Assembly: GCA_963995505.1 (NCBI GenBank)
Contig: OZ023190.1
Span: 18,346,092 to 18,410,091 of the forward strand
DNA length: 64,000 nucleotides
Source: Hypericum androsaemum
Taxonomy: Eukaryota > Streptophyta > Magnoliopsida > Malpighiales > Hypericaceae
Direction: 5' to 3'
This document shows, piece after piece, positions 24,301 to 36,374 of the stretch. Under the pieces are notes generated by a model that was not told the DNA's origin, did no database searches, and saw nothing but the letters and a program-made list of their open reading frames with translations. The position numbers and the translations under genes were made by a program. Every line of letters begins with the position of its first letter. Positions within the stretch are counted from its first letter, which is position 1.

Positions 24301-26165
24301 GCGCCATTGCTCTTCAATCTCCTGTTTAGTGCTTGTTATAACAATCTCAGAAGAATCAAGAGTTAACTCTTCAGCCTCTATACGACGAAATATCTTATAG
24401 ATACCACTAATTTCGTCTCTCGATTGCCTTCCTTGCTTCAAGAGTTGTTCAAGCTTGTCTCTCCCAAGTGAGTGTCCAGTGAAAAGCATAGGTACGTTCA
24501 ATGCTCCAGAAAGAAGAGCAGCAGAATCACCTGCATCAGCATAGTGGCCATGAATAGCTGCAGGCCAAACGGGTCTTCCACCAGTAATTTGCTCTCCTAG
24601 GACTTTCGACATTTGCCAGACATGGGTAAGTGCATCATCCACAAATTCCTGAATGTATGGCCAAAGCAGTTCTTTTCTTGTATACTTATCCTTGGGGCCA
24701 AAAGGTATACGGATAATGTAAGCTCCACTACTCTCTCCAAGCTCTTTATGCTCAGAGTTTCTTAGATCCAGCATCTCTGTCGGCTCTGCATAGCTTGAAT
24801 CAACATCAGGAGCAACCACTTGTCTTGTGAGCAGATCAACCCGGTAGACCCCTGGCATCGAGCCTAATGCTCGTGCAAGTTCTACCACATACTTAACCTG
24901 AAATTAAGACACGTAGATGTCCTGAAGCAACGTCAGGTACTTCAACGAGGTTATTAGGAGAAGCCCTCAACCTAAAGAACAGAAGTTACCTGGCCACCTG
25001 TATCAGAATCTCGTCCAAGCTCCATATTTTCACCACGGATTAACCCATGAAGACTGCCCAAAAAAGTTTTACCAACTTAAAAGCACCCTCAAAGTTAAAA
25101 GCTCTATATTGGCACATCTGAAAAGCAGCAGAGCTACGTCATAAATAAACTGCAAATCCGTACCTAATCAACACAATGTAAAGTTTCTTGTCCTTGAACT
25201 GGTTACCCCAATTCTCCATGACATCCACGGAGCTTATTCTAGGCATTCTTGGCCGGACGCTATCACCATGAGACACAAGGTCACCTTGAACATCTCCTTT
25301 CTCTCCTTCTGACAAGTCCTCCGACATATCAGCCGTGGCCTCTCTGCGGGCCCTTTCACGTTCTTGATGATACTTCACTCTACGCTGTGCTTCCTCGCCC
25401 TCAAGCTGATGATCACAAAACCAAGGATTCAAACAAAGTAAGAGAAACCACAAAAGATGCATGGACAAGCACATTCTCAAATCCTCCAAGACCACACTTG
25501 TCCTGCACCACACCAAATTTGATTTATCGAAACCACACATATCGATTAGTTGTAGATCCCGGCTTAGTTTAACATCCCAAGAGATTAGCCTTGTAGACTG
25601 CCATTTCAAAATTTCGAGATGCATGAACCGTCTCTCACTTAACTAAGTTGACATGCTTCATCAACCTTAAGACTTAATCATTCTCTCTTTGCAGCAACGA
25701 GTCTCACATTCAAGTAATACAAACTTAACCTAAAAAGTCCAGGACCAATTATTATAATATAATATAATATTTAAAAGGAAGTGAAAAGGAAATCACCTGT
25801 TTCTTTCTGCGAGCCAAATTCCAAATCCTCCAACACATGTTCTCCATCCTCGTGTTCCTCTCCTCCGTACTCCTCATCGCCGCCGCCTGAACAATCCATA
25901 ACCGCCACCGGAGAAAGAAGAACAGTTTAAAACAACAAGAAAAGAACACCGAACGGAAAAGAAAAAGGCAGCAAGCGAGTACACGGAGCCAGGAGCGGTG
26001 GAGATCGGTCTCGTCGAAGCCGGTGATGACTTCCTCCACGAAGTAGCGAGTCGGACTGAAGCGGCCTCGCTCCCGGAGGAGCAGCGACGACTTGACGGCG
26101 TTGATCCCGCGATCGACGTCCAGGATCGCGTCCAGGTAACTGTTTATCCAGTCGTTTCCCGCCAT
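21322..26165 (-). CDS. SPS2: Sucrose-phosphate synthase, family A
   Basis: Thirteen exons on the minus strand: 26165-25983, 25886-25797, 25405-25164, 25053-24990, 24897-24205, 24096-23986, 23773-23642, 23561-23385, 23144-23091, 23002-22940, 22850-21903, 21807-21680, 21598-21322. They join to 1053 aa, the normal length. The enzyme makes sucrose-6-phosphate from UDP-glucose and fructose-6-phosphate in the cytosol. The N-terminus [14 protein letters not shown] and [20 protein letters not shown] are diagnostic. The GT4 synthase part includes [20 protein letters not shown] and [11 protein letters not shown]. The C-terminal third is the phosphatase-like domain. [14 protein letters not shown] (S149/S150) matches the region of the light/dark phosphorylation site (Ser158 in spinach). 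The sequence most resembles Arabidopsis SPS2F. All key motifs are intact. Confidence 0.95.
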
Positions 26166-26294
26166 TTTGCAAGTAGCGGTTTCGCTTCCGCTCGCGGACT
26201 TGAACTCCTCCTCTCAGATCAAAATCGCATGCAATTTCTCTAATCCAATCCGCCGCTGAGAGAGCGAGAAGACGATGGGGAATTGGAACCGTAT

Positions 26295-26327
26295 GGAGAG
26301 AGAAAGAAGAGAGAGAGAGAGAGAGAG
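26295..26327. repeat. (GA)n tract upstream of SPS
   Basis: A nearly pure GAGA run about 130-160 bp upstream of the SPS ATG, in the probable 5' UTR (CT-rich on the coding strand). The duplicated copy near 36510-36535 keeps a shorter GA tract. Confidence 0.8.
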
Positions 26328-28543
26328 TAACTGAAAGTAGAGTGGCGCCACGTTAAGGAGGTTTGCGGATTTTTCTGGAATAAAGGATACGCCTCTCCCC
26401 CTCGTTGGACCTTGCTATTTTAAATGTTGCGGGATTTCAAATCTTCTCCCCCGAAAAAGTCGACGGGGTTAATTTCAGTTTCGATTCAGATACTTTGATT
26501 GTTTAGAAATTACCCAAAATTCCTCTTAAAGTTACTCCATTTATTCGCAAAATAGAAAATTTCAAAATTAATTCCGGGTTCTCTGTTTTAATCTCGAAGC
26601 AGACAGAAAATGTGGACTTAAATTTTGAGCATCACGAGAGCCCAAAAACAATTCCTTTTGGTTGGCAATCAACGAGATAAGACAGCAAAGACAAGATAAA
26701 AAAGTAGAGATTGGTCAATTAATTAGATTTTTTTGTCTAGATTATTTGATATTCAGATACGACTGATTCAGGTTCGATTCCGGTGGACCTTTAAAAGATT
26801 TCAACACTTTCTTTAACACCGGTATATTTCTAAAAATATTTTTTTGTTAAGTTAGAACTACGTTTTCCACTCCGGTATTTGGTATATCTATTAATTATAT
26901 AGTAACACCGGAACCTTATGCCCGAATATATTTTGAGAAACCTTTTTTAAAAAAGCTAATGAACATGGGTTATGCCAAATACTGTGGGGAATAAATGCAG
27001 GGACGTGGCAAGTTTTTGTAATCTCTTTATTCATACCTTCTCTTAGTTTTCATCGGAAAAATAAAAAATATCGTTAATTTGGTAAATGGGCGTCACTAGC
27101 TGTTGAAGGCGGTCATAATTATGGTGTAGTTTTGGTTTCTCAACCCACGTAAATGGGCTTCTCTAACCGTTGGAAAAGAGTAATGGCCCATTATCGGTAT
27201 GTTAATTTTCCCAGGGAAAGAATAATTTGGGCCTGAGCCTTATAAGAAAAAATTGTAAATTCACTAAATTGAAGCACATTACATGATTTAAAAAAATGAA
27301 ATACAATTTAAAAATATGAAGCACATAACGTGTTTATAAAAATAAAATACTACGGGGACTGTATTCGGGCTCAATTTCCCCAAGCAAGAATTAGGTTTTC
27401 TAGAGTAAGGCAAGATCTGATAGGATTAGGTCCGACTGAATTTGGATTTTTTAAAGATGATTAAATTTAAAAAAAATTATGAATGAAAAAGATATTGATC
27501 ATATTTATTAGAAAAGTAATAGAATTGTACAATATTTGACTCTAAATAACTTTAAAATATGTGAGAGAGGTTTGACGTGATTATTACAGGTTTAGAATAT
27601 TGATTACGACAAGCAATCCAGGATCAGATGCCACCTTAACATTTAGATCAAGTTAATTTAGGTATCGGAAGAAATACTAGCCACCTGGAAAATCTTATTC
27701 ACTTCTTTTGGTTCGTCACAAATTTCATGTCGCTTTCCAGCTATTTCCCTAATTTCCGGTAGATCTATGAGCAATATGCTCATCTCCACAGACTCCAGTC
27801 GTATTTTTATTTTTTATTTTTCAGCAATAAAATTAGGGTGTTGTTTTTTATACCCGGAATCAAAATTTATTAAATTGACTTGTACAAATTCGAATCGAAT
27901 AGTATTTTTGAAAGGTGGTAAAAAAATTTCGATAAATATTTGACACATTAATAATTCGAATCTGGGACATCTTAGTTAAACTAAAATATTTTTCTATTAA
28001 TTAATTTAAGTGCTTGTTGTTGTTTACAACGTTTATTTTGAATTTTTGTTATAAGTAGACGTGATTTTATTGAAAATATTTACAAGAGGTGCAACCACGG
28101 GCCTCATTTTAAATTTATTTTTAACAGAACATTGTGAGCGGAATCTAATCCTGATTAACAATTAGAAGTGGAAAGATCTTTCTTGCCAATTTACTAAACA
28201 AATAGCATTTCAGATATATTCAGGACTCTTCCAGAAAGAAAAAATATATATTAAAGAAAAGAAATATCCAACATATCATTTGCTGTATATAGAAAAGACA
28301 CGTGATTGTTCTTCTAAGAGAAAAGAAGAAGCAATATCTCAATCACACTTCCTAAAAAAAATTCTCAATCACACTTCCTAAAAAAAAATTTCTCAATCAC
28401 ACACCAAACAAAAGTTAGAACTTTTTTTTTTTTAGAGGTTCAAAAGTTAGAACTTTTTTTTGAGAGATAAAAGTTAGAACTTAGAGGTCGATCTTTATAA
28501 GGTTTGGGGCAAGAAACTCGAAATCAGAAAACTATGTTATCTT

Positions 28544-29959
28544 TTTTTTTTGATAAATTATTTCCTAGTCCTTGGTGTTTGGTCATCCTCTCCTTCGGGT
28601 CCCTACATTTTCGAAAATAATTTTACCGTCCTCCGTCTTTAGTTAAACCTCCCCTCGGTCCCTGGCTGACATCATCGGCTCTTTTTTTCATTTTTGGTCA
28701 TGGAAATGACTATTATACCTCTTTGGTCATCTTCTCTGGCGAACACAACCTTCCGGACATCTTTTCCAACAATTCTTCTTCTTTTCTAGCAAACTCCGGC
28801 GAACTTTTCCGGCCAAAAAAAAGCCTTCCACATTATCAAACTTTTCCGTAAAGCCAGCCAAAAAAATCATCCCCTTCCTCGGATCCTTTCTCAGCCAGCC
28901 AACAAAAAAAACCATTTATCTCTCTCCTTGCTCTCTCTCCTCTTCGGCGAAGTAGCCAGTGCCGCTGGCCATGGAACTTTGCCATTGTCCACAGAAGATT
29001 GAGTTTGGTATCCAGCCACCTCCGAACTTTTGCCGGGATCTACATCGATCGATCTTCTTCTGGTCGACTTCTTCAACAAAAAACAAGACCGAAATGTCCT
29101 TTCACCATCGCTAGAATGTCATTTTCGTCCAGAAAAAAAGGTAGAATCTCCATGGAAGCTTCGTGATTCTGTTCTCACTGAACCCAAATAATGTTGTCAC
29201 CCACCCGTGCTCCATGGTTCGGTGTCGGGCTCCAGTCAACTTCCTCCTCCTCCGGGCCGGTGGGAGCCCCTCCTTCTCTGGGCCAGCGTGAGCCCTCCTT
29301 GAGGCTGTTGGAGCTGCGCTCGTGGTCGAGGCTCGGGATGAGGAGCCTTGAGCGCTTCTTTGCCGCATGCTTGCTCAGCTTCTCCTAATTGCTTCGCATA
29401 TTTTGTCCCGTAATGATTAATGGTTTCTTTGCCTCTAATCACTAATCGATTGGGTTTCGATTGGTGCTCGCCGGAGATGTTGTCGATTGGGTTTTGATTG
29501 GTGCTCGCCAGTATTGTTGCTTTGTCGCTGGGCAAGCAGAGAGAGAAGGGAGGAGAGAGACCCATTTTTTGTTTCAAAAGGATATTTTGGTCATTTCAAT
29601 GACAAAAATAAAAAAGAGCTGATTATGTCAGCGAGGGACACGAGGGGGAGGTTTAATCAAACACGGGGGACGGTAAAATCATTTTCGAAAATCCAGGGAC
29701 CCCAGGGGGAGGATGACCAAATACCAGGGACAATGGGGTAATTTATCCTCTCTTTTTTGTGTGGAAAAGGTGGGGTCATGCCCCTTTATAAATACGAAAC
29801 AAGTCCAAATACATCGAATAAAACAAGCTACCCATAATCCACTATCAAGAGGGTCGTACGACACCTCATCCCGATGACGGTCTTAGAAGAAGGATCCCCT
29901 CTTTCGAGGTTGCGACCGACAGCCTCAGTAAAATCCTCCGACGATAAAAATACGAGTGG
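28544..29959. mobile_element. Composite insertion flanked by a 17-bp direct repeat
   Basis: The 17-bp sequence GAAAACTATGTTATCTT occurs at 28527-28543 and again at 29960-29976. The related locus at about 41280 has a single GAAAACTAT followed directly by TATTCAAA, the unoccupied state. The insert begins with a T run (poly-A tail in minus orientation). It contains a TIR element (28552-29747) and a 210-bp segment after it (29748-29959). The long target duplication and the A tail suggest non-LTR-type insertion of the whole unit; this is inference. Confidence 0.6.
28552..29747. mobile_element. TIR element A of a five-copy family
   Basis: Long inverted arms: the left holds TTCGGGTCCCT...ATTTTACCGTCC...GGTCCCTGGCTGACATCA. 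The right holds the complement of the same blocks (TGTCAGCGAGGGACACGAG, ACGGTAAAATCATTTTCG). Outer ends are GATAAATTA and TAATTTATC. The centre is GC-richer with fragmentary open frames but no recognisable transposase. Related elements lie at 36640-37545, 39755-40665, 48456-49825 and 49963-50331. Confidence 0.7.
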
Positions 29960-30759
29960 GAAAACTATGTTATCTTGCTATTCAAACAAACATGCCATAA
30001 AATATCAACTAATTTAAATTCGAATAGAATCAAATTAATATTCATTATATAGTAACACCGGAACCTTGTGCCCGAATATATTTTGCGAGTCTTTAAAAAA
30101 AAATTATTTTTTGCGAAACCTTTTTAAAAAGCTAATGGGCAAGGGCTATGTCAAACACTGCAGGGAATAAATGCAGGGAATAAATTCGATTAATCAGTTA
30201 AGTGAGCCGGATAACAATTAGTATAAACAAAAAAATCTAACATTTTCATTATTAGTAAAATCATGGCTCCCTTGAGATATTTTTTGTTCATTAGCACAAA
30301 GTTCAGATATTACCATGAATGCATATCTCTACTTTGATATACATATTCAAAATAAGATCCTTTAAAGTATATTTAGTTTGGGTTATACTATTTCTATCAG
30401 TTTTAATAACTTTTTTTACCTGTTTAGTAACCTGAATTAATCAATTCAGTACTCTCTGGAGACCATTTACAATAAACTAAAAAAAAACAATTCGGACCGT
30501 TCTTTAATAATAATTTATTTTGAAGAATATAATTTAGCCGTGTCCTTGAGGGATGCGGATCCCAACTTCATCCTATAAGCCCGTCAGAGGCCCGCGTTCC
30601 AGAAACTCAAGCAATCCCTCGTGGGCCTCACCAGCCGGACACTGTATAAGCATGTCCCATTTTCAAATTCGAATTGAAAAATTGGTTAAACTCTCGCGGG
30701 TTGTTTCGTCGAAGAAGTATCATTAAAAAGTGATAACGACAACTTGGAACCAAGGAGCC

Positions 30760-33700
30760 ATGGCAGAGGCGAAGAAGAGAACGGGGCTAATGGATTTGGA
30801 CGAGGACGCGCTGGTCCAATGCGCGTCGTACTTGAGGGCGGAGGACATTGGGAGCTTGTCCCTCACCTGCAAGTACCTGAACCGCGTCTACTACTCCGAC
30901 TCCATCTGGCTTCCCCAATTCAGGTCTGTAAACCCTAATCCCTTACTATTCGCGCTCCCGGTGTCTGTTGAGGTGAAGTTTTTTATGGATTGTTTTTTGT
31001 TGGTGTTGTTTGGTGTGGTGATTTTGTAGGGAGCATTGGCCACGGCTGAGGGTTCCGGATTCAGGTGTTAGAGAGGCTTTCTATTCCAGGCAATCCGCGC
31101 TGAGCAAGTTCGGGTTTTCGGATCCCTGCTACCATGCGCTGATGGACAAGGAAAACCTTGTCTTCTGTAAGGTGTCGGGTGCTGGGCCTAGTCTGAATTC
31201 CGTCTAGGTTTTTGTCCTTATCAGACAGTATGGTTTTCATTTGTGTCTTCTCTTGGTATCTGAAGGGCTATGATGTAGTGACGATGAGGATTGACCCGCT
31301 CACAAGGATGCATGGTTTGGACACCGACACCGCCACCATCGCGAGGGGCCATAGTAAGAGGATTAGTTGCATGAGGTGAGAACTCTCACTAGTTGCGAGG
31401 TTAACTGGCTCATTTAATTTACAGGAACCCTTCAATCAATGGACTTGAGAGATTTATGTTGCCAGGTTATTCCCCTTTGTCAAAAACTCGGAAGAAAAGC
31501 TTTTGGTGACTTCAAGCTTTGACCATTCCATTCGTATCTGGCTGAAGGTACCCTGTGTAGTTGTTTCAAAGCTGTGATTAAATAACACGAGGAAGGAAAA
31601 AAAAACGTTTCCTGTCTCTTTGGGATACACTTGCTTTTATTGGCTTTGAATACTCCAAAGACCTGGATTTTGCATTGCACTTTGTTGATGACTTCAGTGT
31701 CAGTTCTTGCCCTGGAGCTTGCTCCAAGAACAAACTGTTTGACAGAATACTTTCAGTCGATGTGGTTGCCTATATTTGATGACGGTTTTTTGGTAGAAGG
31801 TTATTGCAAGTTCTCATTTTGTGCAGGGTTCTCGCCACCGGTGTTTTGGAGGTCATGTTGGTCCTGTTTTGACTTTGTCAGATGAATTATTAGGCGATGA
31901 CAGCACTAAACTATTAGCAAGTGGTGGCGAGGATGGTACTGTACGCCTTTGGTCACTTGGCAAAACTAGGAAATGCACTACACTTCATGGGCATGAAAAT
32001 CCTGTAAAATTCGTATCAGTTGCCAGGTACGAGTCAATTTATCAATTGAATTGGCTGTTCTGAACTGTCATAGGTCTCAATGAATGTTTAAGCATTTTTA
32101 TTATTTCAAACTGCTGCATTTTTCCTGTTTTGCTTCTGGTGAGAGTTGGTTTTTCATATGGAGCTGGAAAGTTAAGTTTCTAAATATTGTGCATCCGTGA
32201 CTGCTCTAAACTACTGTTTGAAACTTGTCAAGTTACTGGACAATTGGGATAACGAAAGAAAGAAAACTTCTCTTAGGGGCCTGTCAAAATCAGTATTGTT
32301 TCCATTTTTCTTTTATTTTTTTGGCTAAATATTGCTTCCATATTAATAAATGTGGAATTTCTTGCTCTTGGCTGAAGTAGATATCCTCACAGAAACTGTT
32401 GCACCTCATTGAAGATTGCTTGGATAGTTCTTCTGGTTCATTTTGATATATTGGACTCATGACTTTCCACCTTTAGCTACTAGAACGTGCCATATTAAAT
32501 CCAATAGCAGCTATTTAAAACTTTGTTTCCGTTAAAGAAATACCCATTTATGTGCCATTTTGTTCCTGCAGGCACAGATCTTCTCATTTGGCTTCAATTT
32601 CTATGGATTCCAAGGTGAATACTTTTTTCATCAAAAGCTATCACGCACTTGTGTTCTTTTTGTCCATATCTCTTTTTTTGAAGGATTTTTTTTCCTCATC
32701 TCTGTGTCTGTGTTTTCATGGAATAGTGCCTCATATATGCAGAATAATGTAGCATATGCAATGTTTAGTCTACTAAAAAATTTTCAGAATATATAAACTG
32801 TCGAGATACTTTTCCAATGAGAATTAGAAAATTTCATCTTAGGTCATTATCTGTTGCATTAGAATATTCTTTAATTTTAGTTTGTAGTCTGAATTATCAG
32901 TTGTTGGAGAAAATTGCAAGAAGGGAAAAATTGTTAATGCTTGTTCTTGTGTAATACAATTCAGAAAAGTCAATTGTGAGTCATTCTTCAATTGGCTTGA
33001 AAATCTTGATTGAATGGTTAGGCAGCTGGCTCTATCTTGCCATGACACAATTATGTATGTATGTAGTTATAACTTGCGCTGCCAATTTCTTGATTATCCG
33101 TTGCTTAATGGAAGATGTTTATTGTTTACTTCGATGTGATGTGTTTAGCGTCCACTTGACAGTTCCGTTGTTTCCATTTAGGTCCGGGTTTGGGATGCAG
33201 CTGCTTCGTCGTCTTCTCGTTTTACATGCTGTGTGGGAACGACCTTTGTGTCTGGTGCACCTGTTAACTTGAAGTGCCATGAGTCCTTGCTCTACATAGC
33301 TTCCAGTAACTCTGTTACAGCTATTGATCTTAGGACAATGCAAAAGGCATTCATTTTGCGACGTGGTCAGACAAAGATGTGCTCCTTCGAGATGATGCCT
33401 TCAAAATACTCCATCTGCACTGGGAGTAATCGCAAGTAAGTTGATTCTCACAAACCACTATTGATGTTTCATTGATTGTGACGATGAACATCCATTTTAA
33501 CACAATTAATGACTATATTTTTTTCGAGTTCCCATCTAAACCGAAGAAACTGACTTTGTAGCTTTCGCATTTCTACTTGTAAAAGAGGGTATGATGATCT
33601 AGATGAACCTTGAAAGACTTGTTACCCCAAATGATTGAAATACTTGGTCACTGCAAAACCTTAAACAATTTCTGGTTTATCTTCAACTTTTCGATGGACT

Positions 33701-33898
33701 GACTGGCCTAAACCTGATTAACAATGCAGAGCCCTGCTTTGGGATATAAGACAGACCGAGAACACTGGAAAACCAAAACTGGTGGCCGAGTTGGATGGAC
33801 ATGAAGGGCAGGTAACTCTCTTGCATATGGATCACTACAAAGTAGTTACCTCATGTCTCGAGAGCTCGATACTCTGCCATGGCTGCATACGGCACTAA
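30760..33898 (+). CDS. F-box/WD40-repeat protein, C-terminally truncated
   Basis: Eight exons: 30760-30923, 31030-31171, 31266-31375, 31466-31547, 31827-32026, 32572-32614, 33182-33435, 33730-33898; 387 aa. The F-box occupies about residues 9-50 (LDEDALVQCASYLRAEDIGS). WD strands follow, such as SSFDHSIRIWLK, SGGEDGTVRLWSL, VRVWDAA and ALLWDIRQ. The protein would recruit substrates to an SCF ubiquitin ligase. The best match I recall is Arabidopsis At3g52030 (about 454 aa). The frame runs through ELDGHEGQVTLLHMDHYKVV and then stops after a short unrelated tail. Expected C-terminal sequence reappears in another frame at about 33868-33977. So the last WD repeat seems broken by a small deletion with frameshift. 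An alternative donor at 33811 with an acceptor near 33977 would give a different short tail. Confidence 0.75.
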
Positions 33899-34744
33899 GA
33901 TAGTTACCCTTTTTAATTGGTATGGAGATTCAGAACTGCGCTACATGGATTTCTTCTATGCCATTTCTCCTGTTTAGGTTGTGTTTCCAAGTCATCCGCA
34001 CTCACCTGATCAAAGTGATACTGTGAGACAAGATTAGAATTTCTGTAGCTAATGTGGTCCATCAGCCTATATTTTGATGTACATTCAATATTTCGGTTTT
34101 GATACGATTGGGAGAGTATATACAGAATCCGACATTACGGAAGTCATTCCCTTTTTTCCTTGAAACCATTTGATATAAGTATATTTTTAGGTAGATTAAT
34201 CTAGATTTAAATCTGTAACAGTATTGCTCATTTTTTTAGACTAAAGAAAGGGAAGCAAGAAAAAAGAAGCTGCTAAATCCAGGATGCCCTGGAACTTCAA
34301 CATGATTGGGATTTGAGAGCTCGCTACATACGGAATAACATTACATATAAATCTTGATTAGTCAATTTTTTTATCCAGTCGATCAATCTTGACGCAAATC
34401 CGATGAGACTATGAGGAATACCAAAATTCTTTCTACCAATTTTGCCTAAGTTGCATTTGATTTACAGAAAAGAATCTATTATCAGTAAACTACTTGCTTC
34501 GTGGTTTTAATTATTCGATCGAAAATACGTAAATGGATGATCTAATTTACTTTCAAATTAAGTTAAATTGTATTAATTTAAAATTTTCGATTCACTAAAT
34601 TTTAACACGATTATATTTTCGAAATTATTTGATGATCAACAGAAGTACTACTATTGTCTGACTCGGCAGCGACCACTTAATTTAAGTCTCACCGCCACTT
34701 GCTCTACTAGTTCATCATCAATCCCGACCGCACAAATTACCAAG

Positions 34745-34930
34745 ATGCCCCCCTCCGCCGCCGCCTTCGTGGCGATTACCCTCCTTCTACTTATCACCTC
34801 CACCGCCACCATGTCATTGCTACCTCAATCCCCGGCTAGGACACATTCCTCGCCCAGCAGTATCATCGGGACCCACTCGAATCCAACAACTCCTTCCTCT
34901 TCCTCCCAAACTCCTCCAAGAAGCCCTTAG
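34745..34930 (+). CDS. Possible small secreted peptide, doubtful
   Basis: An ATG-initiated 61-aa frame whose first 22 residues (AAAFVAITLLLLITSTAT core) look like a signal peptide. The rest is Ser/Thr/Pro-rich and ends PRSP. No cysteine pattern or family match is recognised. It may be a chance frame or the first exon of a decayed gene. Another frame just downstream stays open to about 35028. Confidence 0.2.
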   Translation: MPPSAAAFVAITLLLLITSTATMSLLPQSPARTHSSPSSIIGTHSNPTTPSSSSQTPPRSP

Positions 34931-35048
34931 TCCTGAGAATCTACCCTGGTCTAAACTTGAAGGGTCCAAGATCTATTGACTTTAACCGGGTCCGAAACCC
35001 AGATCATGCCCGAATCTTTAATTTTTAAGAGGATAAGATGATGAATAT

Positions 35049-35697
35049 TATAACGCCATGTGATCTGACCGACCGTCTCCACAGATCAACACAGATCTTT
35101 TCTAGCGTGTTTTGTCTTCACTCACACGCATCCCAAAAAATTTTCCAAGAAGTCACCCATCCTAATCCTACTCCCGGCCAAATGTGTTTAACCTTGGATT
35201 TCTCTCAAGATGTGTGCCAGAAAAGAATGTGCACCTTGTTGGTATTGATATTACCAATCAAATCACTTAAGACTTTCAGATAGAACATATCATTTTCGGG
35301 GTATCATATACACCCCTCCTTAAATACGCGACGTCCTTGTCGCGCCAGGCAGAACAGTCCCAGAATCGTATTTGCTCTGATACCAAATATAACGCCCCGT
35401 GATTTGACCGACTGTCTCCACAGACCAACACAGATCTTTTCCAGCGTGTTTTGTCCTCACTCACACGCATCTTAGAAAACTTTCCAAGAGGTCACCCATT
35501 CAGATCCTACTCCCGGCCAGAAAACAAGGTGCACCTTCTTTTTCGGCACACATCATGAAACACGTTTGGCCGGGAGTAGGATTAGGATGGGTGACCTCCT
35601 GGGGAGTTTCTGTGATGAGTGTGAGTGAGGACAAAACACGCTGGAAAAGACCCGTGTTGGTCTATGGAGACAGTCGGTTGGATCACGGGGCATTACA
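35049..35697 (-). mobile_element. Cassandra-like TRIM remnant with 5S-derived LTRs
   Basis: On the minus strand, a primer-binding site for initiator tRNA-Met (TGGTATCAGAGC, complement of 35374-35385) follows a partial 5' LTR (35388-35524). A short internal region and an AAGGAGGGG-type polypurine tract precede the 3' LTR (about 35312 down to 35049). Each LTR contains a 5S-rRNA-like segment. The best copy is GGATGGGTGACCTCCTGGGG at about 35594-35613. At 35525 the sequence switches to an inverted LTR fragment running to 35697 (ends ...CACGGGGCATTACA). 5S sequence inside TRIM LTRs is the known hallmark of Cassandra elements. Confidence 0.75.
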
Positions 35698-36257
35698 AAT
35701 ATGAATCTATAAAAAACTACCAATTCTTTAAGATAATATATATAAATATATCAATTCCTAGTACCATATTCTAAATATCAATTTAGCCAACTTGGAATTT
35801 ATTTCGATTGGCTTTTTTTTACGGACACTTAGGTACCCCGTGTTATAAAAAATAGATATTTAAAAATCTATGTTATAAAAATAACCAAAAAAATACTCTG
35901 AGTTATTGACAACCTAGATTTTTCATATGGAAGATTCCATTATACTCATCTGTAAAATAAAAACCTTAGAAAATTAATTTTCCTTTTCTTTTCTCGTCCT
36001 CTCTTCCCTCTTTCGTCCCGAAGTGGCTACCAAAAATGGACTCCAATTATTCTTCAAAACATGGGCCAACGAATTAACTTAACAAAGCCCTTCAGGAAAA
36101 AAGAGAGAAATAACTCAACAAAAATCCTTCTTTTTTCTCTCTCTTTACTGGAGATCGGATTGAGTGGGAACTAAAGAAAATTTGTCCATAGGTGGAGACT
36201 ATATTTTGGGCCGTCAGATTTGATTATCTTTAAATCTGATGGTCAATAACTTATCAG

Positions 36258-36374
36258 GTGATATTGGTTTGCATGTGAAGTGATATTGGTTTGCAAGACA
36301 CTGGTTTAGATATGAAGTGATATTGGTTTGCATGTGAAGTGATATTGGTTTGCATGTGTAGTGATATTGGTTTG
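36258..36374. repeat. Minisatellite, about 24-bp unit
   Basis: Five copies of GTGATATTGGTTTG separated by variable GCATGTGAA-type spacers; one unit is degenerate (GACACTGGTTTAGATATGAA). Lies just left of the duplicated SPS upstream region. Confidence 0.85.

Larger units (their letters stand above)
26166..30759. other. SPS upstream region (duplicated copy 1) to F-box gene
   Basis: From the SPS start codon rightward: 5' UTR with a GA repeat, then about 2.2 kb of promoter-side DNA (to about 28543). Diverged matches to this recur in the same order at 36470-41300. A composite insertion occupies 28544-29959. From 29960 the ancestral sequence resumes. At 30045-30185 there is another copy of a block also seen at 26893-27004 and 37968-38060. 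The F-box gene promoter covers the last few hundred bases. No intact gene found. Confidence 0.6.

Noticed and set aside
26750..26800. tRNA/SINE-like B box GGTTCGATTCC
   Set aside because: No A box or cloverleaf around it, and the paralogous sequence near 37855 has lost the motif without other change.
29191..29741. Possible captured gene (Pack-MULE) inside element A
   Set aside because: Open frames of 65-113 codons on both strands, but translations are low-complexity and show no recognisable family or splice structure.
35560..35620. 5S rRNA gene
   Set aside because: Only the GGATGGGTGACCTCC portion matches; it is part of a TRIM LTR repeated in inverted orientation next to a tRNA-Met primer site.
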